DNA of 64,000 nucleotides from Clostridiaceae bacterium UBA6085 (GCA_002428605.1 DIXH01000025.1:19197-83196); one strand, 5' to 3'. Shown: positions 43,673 to 55,424, counted from the first letter of the stretch. The notes: a model not told the origin generated them from the letters alone. Translations and numbers: made by a program.

Positions 43673-44785
43673 TTCATTTTTTGCTGCCAGTCTCTTAAGG
43701 AGCGCATACACTTCATCAGCCGCGTTCTGCTTTGAATGCTCCCTTGACCTCGCCTTCATCCTTGCGAGCCTCATCTCGTCCTTCATGAGGCTGCATATGG
43801 CATCCCTGCAGTCGGTGCCTGAACCTATGTCAAGAGCCAGGTCATGCCTCAGGAGATAGGCTGCATTCTGGGCTTCCTGTCCCGGAACGGCTGAGAATAT
43901 GGCAAGCGGGGTGCCTGTCACGAAGCTTTCCGCAACTGTCAGTCCGCCTGGCTTTGTCACCAGCAGGTCCGTGATCCCGAGGATGTCGTCCATGTTGTCA
44001 ACATATGTGAGGTTCAGGAATTTTCTTTCTGAGGCTTCATTGATCTCGGTCATCCTCTCATGCAGCTTGAGGTTTCCGCCGGATACCACTATAAGCTGCA
44101 GATCGCACTCAATGGACAGGAGTTCCCGTACAATGATCTCTATGTTGCCAAGCCCAAGGCTTCCTCCCATAACTGTTATGGTCCTCTTGTCCGTGAGTCC
44201 CAGTTCCCTAAGGGTCTCGGACCTTTCAGGATGCTGCGCGAACTTCCGTCCTGTAGGTATCCCGAATACATGGATGCTGCCTTCCTCAATGCCTCTTTCC
44301 TTCAGCTCATCTATCATGTCATCGTTCGAGACCACATAGGCTTCAATGTTCCTGTGAACCCAGAAAGAGTGTGCGCCGAAGTCAGTCATGACTACACAGC
44401 CTGGCTTCATGAGGCTGTGGTTTTTCTTCAGCATTGAAAGTACTTGCGACGTGAAGGGGTGGGTGGCGACGATGACGTCGGGATTGAATTCATCTATGGT
44501 CGGGATAAGTCCCTTTGTCACATATTCATACCAAAACCTTGTTACTGCTATGGATTCCCTGTTGTCCGCATATTTATAAAGGTATTTGAAGAAAACCGGG
44601 TAGTACTTGATGCTTTTCAGGTACGTGCCGATAACCAGCTTGTCCAGCGTTGGGCTGATGTATTTTATTGTATTGATGACCCTGACCTCTGAACCCGGTT
44701 CGTTCCTGAGGACAGCCTCTTTAATGGCTTCCGCAGCTTTGTTGTGGCCGCTGCCTGCGGATACAGTAAGTATCAATGCCCTCAT
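43661..44785 (-). CDS. MGDG synthase/UgtP-like GT28 glycosyltransferase
   Basis: The 374-residue protein has the MGDG-synthase N-terminal domain (RALILTVSAGSGHNKAAEAI, VIVATHPFTSQVLSML) and a MurG-like C-terminal domain (RTITVMGGSLGLGNIEIIV, VTKPGGLTVAESFVTGTPLAI). Relatives transfer glucose or galactose to diacylglycerol, making the glycolipid anchor of lipoteichoic acid. The start is MRALILTV at 44785, eight bases after AAGGAG, rather than the GTG at 44794. It stands alone on the minus strand. Confidence 0.88.
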   Translation of the reverse strand: MRALILTVSAGSGHNKAAEAIKEAVLRNEPGSEVRVINTIKYISPTLDKLVIGTYLKSIKYYPVFFKYLYKYADNRESIAVTRFWYEYVTKGLIPTIDEFNPDVIVATHPFTSQVLSMLKKNHSLMKPGCVVMTDFGAHSFWVHRNIEAYVVSNDDMIDELKERGIEEGSIHVFGIPTGRKFAQHPERSETLRELGLTDKRTITVMGGSLGLGNIEIIVRELLSIECDLQLIVVSGGNLKLHERMTEINEASERKFLNLTYVDNMDDILGITDLLVTKPGGLTVAESFVTGTPLAIFSAVPGQEAQNAAYLLRHDLALDIGSGTDCRDAICSLMKDEMRLARMKARSREHSKQNAADEVYALLKRLAAKNEAII

Positions 44786-44907
44786 GAGGAACACTCCTTT
44801 TGCCGTACACCAGTGTTATTTTCTGTTATAATTATAGCATAGACGATTTCGATATTCGGAAGCTTAATGAAATTATAAGATAAACCTAACAATATGCGGG
44901 GTGGCAG

Positions 44908-45315
44908 ATGGGCAAGGCTACGATTTACATCATCAACAAGAAACCCGATGAAGAGCCTATAGAGGTTGTTTACAAGGGCTCATATTCAGAAGGCAAGGAG
45001 CACTCGGTGGTTGAATACGACGAGAGCGACCTGACAGGCATGGAAGGCATCAGAACAAGGATAAACATATATCAGGACCACATGGAGATAGTAAGGACCG
45101 GAAACCTCAATGCAAGGCTGAAATTCAAGGAAGGCTACATTGACAGCATTCTTTATAAGATGCAGTACGGAACCATAGCCATGGAGGTATCAACTGAGAA
45201 GCTTGACATAAGGAAGGTTGAAACCGGATATGACATCCTTGTCCGATATGACCTGGAAGTCAAGGGTGATTACAAGGACAAGAACGACATGTCCATCAGG
45301 ATCGTGAAGAGCTGA
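44908..45315 (+). CDS. DUF1934 (YwiB-like) beta-barrel protein
   Basis: The 135-residue protein matches DUF1934: HSVVEYDESDLTGMEGIRTR, IYQDHMEIVRTGNLNARLKF, and LYKMQYGTIAMEVSTEKLDI. The family folds as a calycin-like barrel of unknown function and commonly lies near argS, rpoE or pyrG in Firmicutes. Here it is directly upstream of pyrG, separated by a hairpin. GCGGGGTGG lies before the ATG. Confidence 0.85.
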   Translation: MGKATIYIINKKPDEEPIEVVYKGSYSEGKEHSVVEYDESDLTGMEGIRTRINIYQDHMEIVRTGNLNARLKFKEGYIDSILYKMQYGTIAMEVSTEKLDIRKVETGYDILVRYDLEVKGDYKDKNDMSIRIVKS

Positions 45316-45337
45316 AAAAATAAAACCATATAGAAAA

Positions 45338-45392
45338 AAATAATAGTAGCACACATGGTCAATGTGTGTTACTATTACTATTATTTATTTGA
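45338..45392 (+). terminator. Long hairpin between the DUF1934 gene and pyrG
   Basis: AATAATAGTAGCACACAT pairs with ATGTGTGTTAC and TATTACTATTATT around GGTCA, followed by TATTTGATC. It may terminate the upstream gene or act as a pyrG attenuator, as pyrG is attenuated in Bacillus. The G-run at the transcript start used there is not evident here. Confidence 0.65.
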
Positions 45393-45418
45393 TCAAATAA
45401 TACGCCCATTCTAATTAG

Positions 45419-47080
<1,662 letters not shown>

Positions 47081-47090
47081 GATTTAGGTT

Positions 47091-47128
47091 CTGGCCCGGA
47101 CAAGATATGCCCGGGTCAGATCAATTTT
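47091..47128 (+). terminator. Terminator after pyrG
   Basis: CTGGCCCGG (47091-47099) pairs with CCGGGTCAG (47111-47119), and ATCAATTTTAGG follows. The 250 bases after it, up to rho, hold TATAAT-like boxes near 47187 and 47211 but no gene. Confidence 0.7.
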
Positions 47129-47379
47129 AGGTTAATTTTACCTGATTAAGTCAATTTACTACTTATTCCAATTTTTTTTCGAATACTGTATAATTAATTT
47201 TTCTTGGCCTATAATAAATAGTAGGGAAAGAAATTGTCCTTAGTACCAGCAAAAATTCAAATCGTAGATTCTATCGATCCGGTATGGATTGTCATTTTAG
47301 GTATCCAATCGTCTATACGTGTTCTCAAGATGGGAATCAAAATAAATTCCGAAGTATAAGAAGTAAAGGAGTGATGTAT

Positions 47380-48864
47380 TTGCAGATTAATCTGGAAGAG
47401 CTGTCTCTCGTCGAATTAAGAGCGATTGCAAAGGAAAAGGGAATAAAGAACATCCAGAAATTCAGGAAGCATGAGCTTATGGATCTGGTAAAGGGTGCGG
47501 GAGTTGCAGCTGATGAAGCAGCATCAGTTGAAGAAGCGGCCATAACAGCAGAAGAGAAACCGTCAGTATTGCCTGCTGACAATGCTGATGGTGGAAAGGA
47601 AACTGACGCCGCACCAAAAGCTGCGGAGCCTTCTGCAATAGTTGAGATCGCAAAGCCGGCTGCAGAAACCGTAAGAAGGATGCCGGACAGGGACTACGAC
47701 AGGCAGGACAATGAGAAGAGGCAGAAGTATTCGAATGAGACTGATGTAGTCGGCGTCCTGGAGATGCTTGAGATGAACAGCTTTGGTTTCCTGAGAGGCG
47801 AGAACTATCTCACAAGCCCCAGTGACGTATATGTCTCCCCGAGCCAGATAAGGAGATTCGACCTGAGGACAGGAGACCAGGTAAGAGGTTATGGAAGAAG
47901 CCCCAGGGAGGGAGAAAAGTTTTCTGCCCTTACCTTCATTGAGAAGATTAACGGAGAGGATCCTGAGAAGGCCGTCAGGCGACCTTTTTTCGACAGGCTG
48001 ACACCAATTTATCCTGAAAAGAAGATCAAGCTTGAAGTTGAAGGTGAAGGCGACCTTACTACAAGGATAATGGATATTCTCAGCCCCATCGGAAAGGGCC
48101 AGAGAGGACTAATTGTCGCGCCGCCAAAAGCCGGCAAGACTACAATAATGAAGAAGATTGCCCAGAACATTGTTGTTAACCATCCTGAGATAAAGCTTAT
48201 AGTGCTTCTTATCGACGAACGTCCTGAAGAGGTCACTGACATACAGAGAAGCGTGAACGGAGAGGTCATCTACTCGACATTTGACGAGGAACCGGACCAC
48301 CACACGAAGGTTTCAAGGATGGTCCTTGAGAGGGCAAAGAGGATGGTCGAGCAGAAGCAGGATGTCGTTATCCTTATGGATTCCCTTACAAGGCTTGCAA
48401 GAGCATATAACCTTACTGTGAATCCTTCAGGCAGGACGCTTTCAGGCGGACTTGACCCGGCTGCTCTCATCATGCCGAAAAAGTTCTTCGGTGCAGCAAG
48501 GAACATGGAGGAGGGCGGAAGCCTGACCATACTTGCAACTGCCCTCGTTGAGACTGGTTCCAGGATGGATGACATGATCTTCGAGGAGTTCAAGGGAACA
48601 GGAAACATGGAGGTCCATCTCGACAGGAAGCTGCAGGAGAGAAGGGTTTTCCCGGCAATAGACATATACAAGTCTGGAACCAGGAAGGAGAAGGCTCTTC
48701 TCACAGAGGACGAGTACAACATCTCTCTTGGGCTCAGGCGCCAGATGTACAGGGATAGCAGCGTGGAGAAGGTAACTGAGGACCTTATCAAGCTTCTTTC
48801 AACTACAAAGAATAACAGGGAGTTTGTCGAGACCATAAAGAAGACAGGCGTATTCGATAAATAG
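47380..48864 (+). CDS. rho: Transcription termination factor Rho
   Basis: The hexameric RNA helicase ends transcription. The domains are an N-terminal Rho_N helix bundle ([20 protein letters not shown]), an Ala/Glu-rich linker of about 70 residues ([19 protein letters not shown]), a cold-shock-like RNA-binding domain ([26 protein letters not shown], in pieces), and an ATPase with P-loop APPKAGKT (247-254), [12 protein letters not shown], and [11 protein letters not shown]. The TTG at 47380 lies eight bases after AAAGGAG, whereas the ATG at 47374 is only two bases away, so the TTG is preferred. The leader may allow autoregulation. Confidence 0.95.
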   Translation: MQINLEELSLVELRAIAKEKGIKNIQKFRKHELMDLVKGAGVAADEAASVEEAAITAEEKPSVLPADNADGGKETDAAPKAAEPSAIVEIAKPAAETVRRMPDRDYDRQDNEKRQKYSNETDVVGVLEMLEMNSFGFLRGENYLTSPSDVYVSPSQIRRFDLRTGDQVRGYGRSPREGEKFSALTFIEKINGEDPEKAVRRPFFDRLTPIYPEKKIKLEVEGEGDLTTRIMDILSPIGKGQRGLIVAPPKAGKTTIMKKIAQNIVVNHPEIKLIVLLIDERPEEVTDIQRSVNGEVIYSTFDEEPDHHTKVSRMVLERAKRMVEQKQDVVILMDSLTRLARAYNLTVNPSGRTLSGGLDPAALIMPKKFFGAARNMEEGGSLTILATALVETGSRMDDMIFEEFKGTGNMEVHLDRKLQERRVFPAIDIYKSGTRKEKALLTEDEYNISLGLRRQMYRDSSVEKVTEDLIKLLSTTKNNREFVETIKKTGVFDK

Positions 48865-48865
48865 A

Positions 48866-48899
48866 AGAAGCCCGCAGCCTTGATGACTGCGGGCTTTGA
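48866..48899 (+). terminator. Terminator after rho
   Basis: AGCCCGCAG (48869-48877) pairs with CTGCGGGCT (48887-48895), followed by TTTGAC. Confidence 0.85.
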
Positions 48900-48905
48900 C
48901 CATAC

Positions 48906-48932
48906 AAAAAAAGGACCCGAAGGTCCTTTTTA
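48906..48932 (-). terminator. Terminator after rpmE
   Basis: AAAGGACC-CGA-AGGTCCTTT is flanked by A and T runs on both sides. It lies 14 bases downstream of rpmE on the minus strand and can act in either direction. Confidence 0.8.
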
Positions 48933-48945
48933 GGTTGTGAAAATC

Positions 48946-49158
48946 TTATTCTTCACTCTTGAGGTTGAATTTCTTCTTGAATCTGTCAACCCTACCGCCG
49001 ACATCAACAATCTTCTGCTTTCCAGTGAAGAATGGATGGCACTGGGAGCATATTTCCACCTTCAGCTCGTTCTTTACGGAACCAGTGGTGAAAGTGTTTC
49101 CACATGCGCACTTAACGACAACTTCAGAGTTGTACTTTGGATGTATGCCTTCTTTCAA
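48946..49158 (-). CDS. rpmE: 50S ribosomal protein L31 (zinc-binding type)
   Basis: The 70-residue ribosomal protein reads [20 protein letters not shown] and has [17 protein letters not shown]. The four Cys (CAC, CSQC) make it the zinc-holding form. The start is a TTG at 49158, eight bases after AAAGGTG, which matches the family N-terminus. Longer frames to 49176 would add six residues not found in L31. It often follows rho in Firmicutes on the same strand, but here it is convergent with rho. Confidence 0.95.
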   Translation of the reverse strand: MKEGIHPKYNSEVVVKCACGNTFTTGSVKNELKVEICSQCHPFFTGKQKIVDVGGRVDRFKKKFNLKSEE

Positions 49159-49304
49159 TTTTTTCACACCTTTCAAATACGGCCTTAAACCTTTTTAACT
49201 ATTCAATTTTAGCATTGTCAATTGGTATAGTCAAGAATATTATGGAATAGGTCTGACTCTCATGCTATAATAGATGACGAAATATGGCAGGAGGGGAATT
49301 TTAT

Positions 49305-49922
49305 ATGGGTAAGCTTTATTTCAGGTATGGTGCCATGAATTCCGGAAAATCGACAAGCCTTATGCAAGTCGCCCACAACTACGAGGAAAGAGGCATGAAG
49401 GTAAAGATATTCAAGCCCATGATGGATTCCAAGGGTGGAGAGAAGCTGGTTTCAAGGCTTGGGGTCACACGGAATGCTGATTATGCTGTGAGGATCGATG
49501 ACGACCTCTATGATGTTACTGAGAAGTGGGTACAGGAGGAAGGGAAGATCCACTGCATCCTTGTGGATGAAGTGCAGTTCCTTAAAAAGAATCAAATAGA
49601 CCAGCTGCTGAAAGTGGCGGTCATACTGAACATTCCCGTGATCTGCTACGGACTCAGGACGGATTTTCTGATGAACGGCTTTGAGGGAAGTGAAAGGCTT
49701 CTCCTACTGGCACACAGCATAGAGGAAATGAAGACGATATGCACCTGCGGAAAGAAGGCTCTTCTGAATGGCCGAAAGGTCAACGGCGAGTTTGTGTTCG
49801 AGGGCGAGCAGGTTGCCATAGACATGGGAGGAGAGGTTGAATACCAGTCTCTCTGTCCGGAGTGCTACTTCAAGCTCAGGAAGAAGTACGAGGAAAAGAA
49901 AAGGAAAAAGGAGATCGGATGA
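49305..49922 (+). CDS. tdk: Thymidine kinase (type II)
   Basis: The 205-residue enzyme phosphorylates thymidine with ATP. It has the P-loop GAMNSGKST, DEVQFLKKNQIDQL, the lasso region, and a zinc site made of CTCGKKAL and CPECYFKLR. AGGAGGGG lies before the ATG at 49305, so the in-frame ATG at 49284 is not the start. The C-terminus is Lys/Glu-rich. The gene overlaps yqhQ by four bases. Confidence 0.95.
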   Translation: MGKLYFRYGAMNSGKSTSLMQVAHNYEERGMKVKIFKPMMDSKGGEKLVSRLGVTRNADYAVRIDDDLYDVTEKWVQEEGKIHCILVDEVQFLKKNQIDQLLKVAVILNIPVICYGLRTDFLMNGFEGSERLLLLAHSIEEMKTICTCGKKALLNGRKVNGEFVFEGEQVAIDMGGEVEYQSLCPECYFKLRKKYEEKKRKKEIG

Positions 49923-50818
49923 GAAATGTCACGGTTGGCGGACAAGCCGTCATAGAAGGCGTCATGATGAGGGGCGCAACTGGCATAGCTACAGCAGTAA
50001 GGACACCTGGAGGTGAGATTCTCGTTGAGAGGTCAAGCAAGGTGCCCCTGTCGAAAAAATACAGGTTCTTCAAGCTGCCTGTGGTAAGAGGCGCAGTGGC
50101 GCTTGTGGATTCAATGGCAATCGGAATGGAAAGCCTTAACTTTTCAGCATCTGTATTCGGCCAGGATGAAGAGCCGACAAGGTTCGAAAGATTCCTTAAG
50201 GACAGGTTCGGAGAAAAGGGTGAGAAGTTCCTGGAGTGGGTCACGGTGGCTGTGAGCCTTGCGATAGGGATATTCATATTTTTCATTGTACCTACGCTTA
50301 TCACAGGACTACTGAAGTCCAGAGGGCTATCGAACCTGGGACTTAATCTCGTTGAAGCGGTCCTAAGGATATCGATATTCATTGGATATATTGTTGGAAT
50401 AAGCATGATGAAGGACATATACAGGGTATTCCAATACCACGGTGCAGAGCACAAGGCCATCGCCTGCTATGAGCAGGAGCTGCCGCTTACTGTGGAGAAT
50501 GTCAGGTCGTGCACCAGATATCATGAGAGGTGCGGAACGAACTTCATGTTCCTTGTAATGGCAGTAAGTATTTTCATTTTCTCTTTCACCGGCTGGACGA
50601 CACCGCTGATGAGGATAGGTATGAGGCTGGCTTTGCTTCCTCTGGTTTCAGGGGTCACCTATGAGATAATAAGGTGGCTTGGGAAAGGAAGCGGACCGCT
50701 CCGGGATATCATCGCATATCCTGGTATGATGCTTCAGAGGCTGACGACGAAGGAGCCAACCGACGACATGATCGAGGTCGGGATAAGGGCCCTGATGGAA
50801 GCTGAGGGATTGAACTGA
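49919..50818 (+). CDS. DUF1385 family membrane protein (YqhQ-like)
   Basis: The 299-residue protein has the DUF1385 signature GGQAVIEGVMMRG at the N-terminus. It also has KLPVVRGAVALVDSMAIGMESL, two or more helices (VTVAVSLAIGIFIFFIVPTL), and the conserved YHGAEHKAIACYE followed by HERCGTNF, a His/Glu/Cys pattern that suggests metal binding. The ATG overlaps the tdk stop (ATGA). YqhQ-type genes commonly precede prmC-prfA, as here. The function is unknown. Confidence 0.9.
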   Translation: MRNVTVGGQAVIEGVMMRGATGIATAVRTPGGEILVERSSKVPLSKKYRFFKLPVVRGAVALVDSMAIGMESLNFSASVFGQDEEPTRFERFLKDRFGEKGEKFLEWVTVAVSLAIGIFIFFIVPTLITGLLKSRGLSNLGLNLVEAVLRISIFIGYIVGISMMKDIYRVFQYHGAEHKAIACYEQELPLTVENVRSCTRYHERCGTNFMFLVMAVSIFIFSFTGWTTPLMRIGMRLALLPLVSGVTYEIIRWLGKGSGPLRDIIAYPGMMLQRLTTKEPTDDMIEVGIRALMEAEGLN

Positions 50819-50819
50819 T

Positions 50820-51671
50820 ATGGCAACTTTAGGTCAAATGTTATCGTGGGCAGCTAAGGAGATCGAATCCTCAAGTGAGACCCCCATGCTGGATGCGAGG
50901 GTCATCCTCGCCCATGTACTTGGGAAGGATCCGGTCTATGTGATGACTGAGAGAGATGTCGTATTGCCAAGAGCCCATGAATGGGTGTACAGGGATGCGA
51001 TAGAGAGAAGGAAGAAAGGGACTCCGATTGCCTATATAACCGGTATGAAGGAGTTCATGGGGATGGATTTCAGGGTCTCTCTATCAGTTCTTATCCCAAG
51101 GGCGGATACTGAGGTGCTGGTGGAAAAGGCCATAGAAATACTGAAATCAAGGAAAGAAGCGAAGGTGCTCGACCTCTGCTGCGGTTCAGGTGCCATCGGG
51201 CTTTCCATAGCAAAATTCATAGGTGGAGCACATGTGGTGCTTGCAGACATTAGCAAGGAAGCCATAGGTGTATCTAAGGAGAATGCCGTCATGCATGGCC
51301 TTGATGAAAGGGTCGATTTCGTCGTTTCGGACCTGTTTGAAGGAATCAGTGGAAGCTTCGATGTGATAGCTTCAAATCCTCCCTACATTTCCGGAAAGGA
51401 CATGGAGAAGCTGCCGAAGGACGTGGCGGACTTTGAGCCGCACGGCGCGCTTTACGGAGGCGAAGACGGACTGGACTTCTACAGGAAAATTACGGAGAAT
51501 GCGATTTCCCGCCTGAATAGTGGCGGGGTGCTGATATTTGAGATCGGATACGATCAGGGTGATGAGGTCATGGATATAATGAAGAGGAACGGATTCAAAG
51601 GAATACAGCTTTTGAGGGACCTGTCGGGCAGACCGAGGGTTGTTTTCGGCGAGCTGGTTCCGGAAACGTAG
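50820..51671 (+). CDS. prmC: Peptide chain release factor glutamine methyltransferase
   Basis: The 283-residue SAM-dependent enzyme methylates the Gln of the GGQ motif in release factors. It has an N-terminal helical domain and PRADTEVLVEKAIEIL. The SAM loop is VLDLCCGSGAIGLSIAKF, and the catalytic NPPY is at residues 186-189. It begins one base after the yqhQ stop and lies directly upstream of its substrate gene prfA. Confidence 0.95.
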   Translation: MATLGQMLSWAAKEIESSSETPMLDARVILAHVLGKDPVYVMTERDVVLPRAHEWVYRDAIERRKKGTPIAYITGMKEFMGMDFRVSLSVLIPRADTEVLVEKAIEILKSRKEAKVLDLCCGSGAIGLSIAKFIGGAHVVLADISKEAIGVSKENAVMHGLDERVDFVVSDLFEGISGSFDVIASNPPYISGKDMEKLPKDVADFEPHGALYGGEDGLDFYRKITENAISRLNSGGVLIFEIGYDQGDEVMDIMKRNGFKGIQLLRDLSGRPRVVFGELVPET

Positions 51672-51722
51672 CTGACCTTTCTTGAACATCTGAAAATAAC
51701 AATATGATAGGAGAGTAAGGAA

Positions 51723-52802
51723 ATGCTTGAAAGATTGAATTTTGTAGAAGGTAAATATGAGGAGCTGACGCTGAGGATTAGCGATCCTTCAGTTATGGCC
51801 AACCAGACTGAGTGGCAGAGGCTTGTAAAGGAGCACGCGGAGCTCCAGAATGTCGTCACGATGTACAGGGAGTACAAGCATCTGGAGCAGGAGCTCGCAA
51901 TGAACATGGACATGCTCGAGATCGAGGATGACCAGGAGATGCGTGAGATGATCCAGGAAGAGATGAAGAGCAACAGGGAAGGAATGCAGAAGATAGAGAG
52001 CGACCTTCAGATAATGCTGCTTCCGAAGGACCCGAATGACGACAAGAACGTATTCGTTGAGATCAGAGGTGGAGCTGGAGGTGACGAGGCTGCGCTGTTT
52101 TCATACAACCTCTTCAGGATGTACTCAAAATATGCTGAGTCCAAGAGATGGAAGGTAGAGGTGATGAGCCTCAATGAGACCGACATCGGCGGATATAAGG
52201 AAGTGGTTTTCCTGTTAAAGGGCCAGGGAGCATACTCGCAGCTCAAGTATGAATCCGGCGTCCACAGGGTTCAGAGGGTTCCAGACACTGAATCAAGCGG
52301 AAGGGTCCATACCTCAACCGCTACTGTAGCGGTTCTGCCTGAGGTCGATGAAGTTGATGTCCAGATTGACCCCAACGACCTGAGGATCGACGTATACAGG
52401 TCCTCAGGAAACGGAGGACAGTCGGTCAATACTACAGACTCGGCAGTCAGGGTCACGCATATTCCATCAGGATTGGTGGTTGCCGTCCAGGATGAGAAAT
52501 CCCAGCTCAAGAACAAGGACAAGGCCATAAGCATACTGAGGTCGAGACTTTTCGAGAGAGCAGAGCAGGAAAGGGCCAAGGGCATAGCTGACGAGAGGAA
52601 GAGCCAGGTCGGAACAGGAGACAGGTCGGAGAGGATAAGGACTTACAACTATCCTCAGGGAAGGGTCACGGACCACAGAATCAACCTGACTCTTTACAAG
52701 CTCGATACCTTCATGAACGGAGATATCGAAGAGATGATAAGCGCGCTGATAAACTATGACCAGGCTGAGAAGCTTAAGGCCATGGGGGACAGGGACAACT
52801 GA
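51723..52802 (+). CDS. prfA: Peptide chain release factor 1
   Basis: The 359-residue factor recognises UAA and UAG and releases the peptide. The N-terminal helical domain contains [20 protein letters not shown]. The catalytic GGQ is at 231-233 in [20 protein letters not shown], and the end has [32 protein letters not shown] lies before the ATG. The presence of RF1 means UAG is read as stop, relevant to the amber codon in the Ldh_2 gene at 1802. Confidence 0.96.
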   Translation: MLERLNFVEGKYEELTLRISDPSVMANQTEWQRLVKEHAELQNVVTMYREYKHLEQELAMNMDMLEIEDDQEMREMIQEEMKSNREGMQKIESDLQIMLLPKDPNDDKNVFVEIRGGAGGDEAALFSYNLFRMYSKYAESKRWKVEVMSLNETDIGGYKEVVFLLKGQGAYSQLKYESGVHRVQRVPDTESSGRVHTSTATVAVLPEVDEVDVQIDPNDLRIDVYRSSGNGGQSVNTTDSAVRVTHIPSGLVVAVQDEKSQLKNKDKAISILRSRLFERAEQERAKGIADERKSQVGTGDRSERIRTYNYPQGRVTDHRINLTLYKLDTFMNGDIEEMISALINYDQAEKLKAMGDRDN

Positions 52803-52827
52803 TTGAGCCCTGTCTGTGGAGATACTT

Positions 52828-53895
52828 ATGGAAACAATTAAGGTCAGGATAACTGAAGACATGGAACCTGCTGAGAGGGAACGCCTTCTTGAGGCTGCGG
52901 CAGAGGTCCTGAGACAAGGCGGCACAGTTGCATTCCCAACAGAGACTGTATATGGGCTAGGGGCAGACGCACTGGACCCGGATGCGGTTGAAGGCATATT
53001 CAGGGCAAAGGGCAGACCTCAGGATAATCCGCTGATCATCCACGTTTCAGACAGGAACCTAGAGGAATATGCTGAGAATGTTCCACTGAAAGCCAGGGAG
53101 CTCATGGACAGATACTGGCCGGGCCCTCTGACTGTGATCCTCATGAAGAAGGACATTGTCCCTGAAAAGACTAGTGCAGGGCTTGCTACCATAGGCATAA
53201 GGATGCCGGACGAGCCGCTGGCCCTTGAAATCATACGAAGGCTCGGAAGGCCGGTTGCCGCACCGTCAGCCAACATATCGGGGCGGCCAAGCCCCACCAC
53301 CTATGAGAGATGCATTGAGGACCTTGACGGCAAGGTCGATATGATCATCGGGGGTGGCAGGAGCACAGTAGGCCTGGAGTCAACAATCGTTGATTATACG
53401 GTTGTACCGCCCAGGGTACTGAGGCCTGGCGGAGTAACCCTCGAGATGCTGAATGAGGTGGACCCTTCCATCGAATACATGGAATCCTTCACAAGGGCAG
53501 CCTCAGATGAAGGTCCCAAGGCTCCGGGAATGAAATACAGGCATTATTCACCCAAGGCACCCATAATCATAATAAAGGGTGAAAAGAACAAAGTTGTTGA
53601 AAAAATCAGGATGCTGGTGCAGAATTATATGAGGGAAGGAAAGAAGGCAGGTATACTTGCCCCATCCCAACGGTCATCTGATTATGTCTTCGATGACATA
53701 AGAGCGGTCTTCATAGGAATGGGCAGTGAAGACAAGCCGCACGAAAATGCGAGGCTCCTCTTTGAGGCTCTGAGGTCCTTCGACGACTTGGGATGTGACA
53801 TCATCCTATCTGAAGCTGTAAAGGAAGAAGGACTTGGCGCTGCCGTCATGAACCGGCTTTCAAAGGCTGCGGGATTCAACATTATAGAGGTGTAA
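52828..53895 (+). CDS. ywlC: Threonylcarbamoyl-AMP synthase (Sua5/YwlC)
   Basis: The 355-residue enzyme makes threonylcarbamoyl-AMP for the t6A37 modification of ANN-decoding tRNAs. The YrdC domain has QGGTVAFPTETVYGLGADAL, FRAKGRPQDNPLIIHV and PSANISGRPSPTTYERC. The C-terminal Sua5 domain begins about residue 235 (GMKYRHYSPKAPIIII). The ATG at 52828 follows TGGAG with six-base spacing, and a GTG at 52816 is in frame. The tight neighbours prfA, ywlE, rpiB and upp match the Bacillus order. Confidence 0.94.
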   Translation: METIKVRITEDMEPAERERLLEAAAEVLRQGGTVAFPTETVYGLGADALDPDAVEGIFRAKGRPQDNPLIIHVSDRNLEEYAENVPLKARELMDRYWPGPLTVILMKKDIVPEKTSAGLATIGIRMPDEPLALEIIRRLGRPVAAPSANISGRPSPTTYERCIEDLDGKVDMIIGGGRSTVGLESTIVDYTVVPPRVLRPGGVTLEMLNEVDPSIEYMESFTRAASDEGPKAPGMKYRHYSPKAPIIIIKGEKNKVVEKIRMLVQNYMREGKKAGILAPSQRSSDYVFDDIRAVFIGMGSEDKPHENARLLFEALRSFDDLGCDIILSEAVKEEGLGAAVMNRLSKAAGFNIIEV

Positions 53896-53899
53896 AACC

Positions 53900-54325
53900 A
53901 TGAAAGTACTCTTTGTCTGTACCGGAAACACATGCAGAAGTCCGATGGCAGAGGTGATCTTCAACGAAATGTACAAGGATCACCACGCCGAATCAAGGGG
54001 TCTCCATGCAAGAAATGGAGACAGGATAGAGGCTAATGCGCTCAGCGTGCTGAAAAGGGAGTATGGCTTCGATGAAAAGAGGAAAGCCAAGCAGGTAACC
54101 TTATCGGACATCAATGAGGCAGACCTTGTCATTGCAATGACTGAAGCCCACAAGCGGGAGCTGTCAGATATTTATGGAATGGACAAGGTGAGGACATTGA
54201 AGGAGCTTGCAGGGTCAAGGGGTGACATACTGGATCCCTACGGTATGGACGAATTCGTCTACCGGCGTGTATTCAGCGAAATAAGGGAATTGCTTGAGCA
54301 AATACGAATATTCAGGGAGGAATGA
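53900..54325 (+). CDS. ywlE: Low-molecular-weight protein arginine phosphatase (YwlE-like)
   Basis: The 141-residue phosphatase has the P-loop VCTGNTCRSPMAE with nucleophile Cys 7 and Thr 11. In Bacillus YwlE the Thr at this position favours phosphoarginine, whereas tyrosine phosphatases have Ile or Leu. The general-acid loop is DILDPYG. It would counter the McsB kinase in protein quality control, although McsB is not in the window. It lies four bases after ywlC and its end overlaps the approach to rpiB. Confidence 0.92.
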   Translation: MKVLFVCTGNTCRSPMAEVIFNEMYKDHHAESRGLHARNGDRIEANALSVLKREYGFDEKRKAKQVTLSDINEADLVIAMTEAHKRELSDIYGMDKVRTLKELAGSRGDILDPYGMDEFVYRRVFSEIRELLEQIRIFREE

Positions 54326-54326
54326 A

Positions 54327-54770
54327 ATGAAGATAGCAATTGGAGCGGACCATGGTGGAGTTAACCTCAAGGCCAAGGTGGCCGACCATTTAAGGTCAAA
54401 GAGCATTGAGGTAGTTGATTTTGGCACATTCAATCAGGATTCCATAGATTATCCTGATGTATCAGAAAAGGTAGGGGTAGCTGTAAGAAACGGTGAATTT
54501 GATTTCGGAATACTTATTTGCGGAACCGGGATAGGTATCGGCATAGCAGCGAACAAGATCTCTGGCATCAGAGCTGCGCTTTGTCACGACACATTCAGCG
54601 CGACGGCATCCAGACAGCACAATGACGCCAATATCCTCTGCATGGGTGAAAGGGTCATCGGACCGGGACTTGCGCTTGATATAGTCGACGCATTCTTAGC
54701 TGCAGAATTTCTAGGCGGAAGGCATGCGACAAGGGTAGAGAAGATTAACGGACTTGAGGGCAAATATTGA
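54327..54770 (+). CDS. rpiB: Ribose-5-phosphate isomerase B
   Basis: The 147-residue enzyme interconverts ribulose-5-phosphate and ribose-5-phosphate. It reads [32 protein letters not shown], and [16 protein letters not shown] with catalytic Cys 65. [19 protein letters not shown] follows. GGGAGG lies before the ATG at 54327. It is one of the close-packed genes leading to upp, which uses PRPP made from its product. Confidence 0.95.
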   Translation: MKIAIGADHGGVNLKAKVADHLRSKSIEVVDFGTFNQDSIDYPDVSEKVGVAVRNGEFDFGILICGTGIGIGIAANKISGIRAALCHDTFSATASRQHNDANILCMGERVIGPGLALDIVDAFLAAEFLGGRHATRVEKINGLEGKY

Positions 54771-54787
54771 TTACAAGGGAGATTGAG

Positions 54788-55417
54788 ATGAGCAGAGTAA
54801 CTGAGATAAAACATCCACTGATACTACACAAGCTGGCAATAATAAGGGACAAGAACACAGGATCCAAGGACTTCAGGGAGCTTCTCGAAGAGATAGCTAC
54901 ACTTATGGCCTATGAGGTCACCAGGGACATGGCAGTTGAGGACGTACAGGTAGAAACCCCGGTAGCCATGGCAACCTGCAAGATGCTTGCAGGAAAGAAG
55001 CTGGCGATCGTCCCGATACTTAGGGCAGGAATGGGCATGGTGGATGGAATACTTAAGCTTATTCCGGCTGCAAAGGTTGGCCATATAGGCCTCTACAGGA
55101 ACGAGGAGACTCTTCAGCCGGTAGAGTACTTCTGCAAGCTTCCAAAGGATATCGAGGAAAGGGAAGTTATTGTTGTCGACCCTATGCTTGCAACAGGCGG
55201 TTCGGCAGCTGATGCCATTACACTGCTCAAGAAGAGAGGCGCAACCAACATCAAGTTCGTCGGACTTGTAGCGGCACCTGAAGGAGTTGCTCATCTTACG
55301 AGTGTACATCCTGATGTGGACATATTCGTCGCAGCCATAGACGAGAAGCTTAATGAGAAGGGCTATATCGTCCCTGGTCTAGGTGATGCAGGAGACAGGC
55401 TTTTCGGAACAAAATAG
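54788..55417 (+). CDS. upp: Uracil phosphoribosyltransferase
   Basis: The 209-residue enzyme salvages uracil to UMP with PRPP. It has [36 protein letters not shown], the PRPP loop [15 protein letters not shown], and [17 protein letters not shown]. The ATG at 54788 follows AAGGGAGATTGAG. A terminator follows it. Confidence 0.96.
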   Translation: MSRVTEIKHPLILHKLAIIRDKNTGSKDFRELLEEIATLMAYEVTRDMAVEDVQVETPVAMATCKMLAGKKLAIVPILRAGMGMVDGILKLIPAAKVGHIGLYRNEETLQPVEYFCKLPKDIEEREVIVVDPMLATGGSAADAITLLKKRGATNIKFVGLVAAPEGVAHLTSVHPDVDIFVAAIDEKLNEKGYIVPGLGDAGDRLFGTK

Positions 55418-55424
55418 CACAAAG

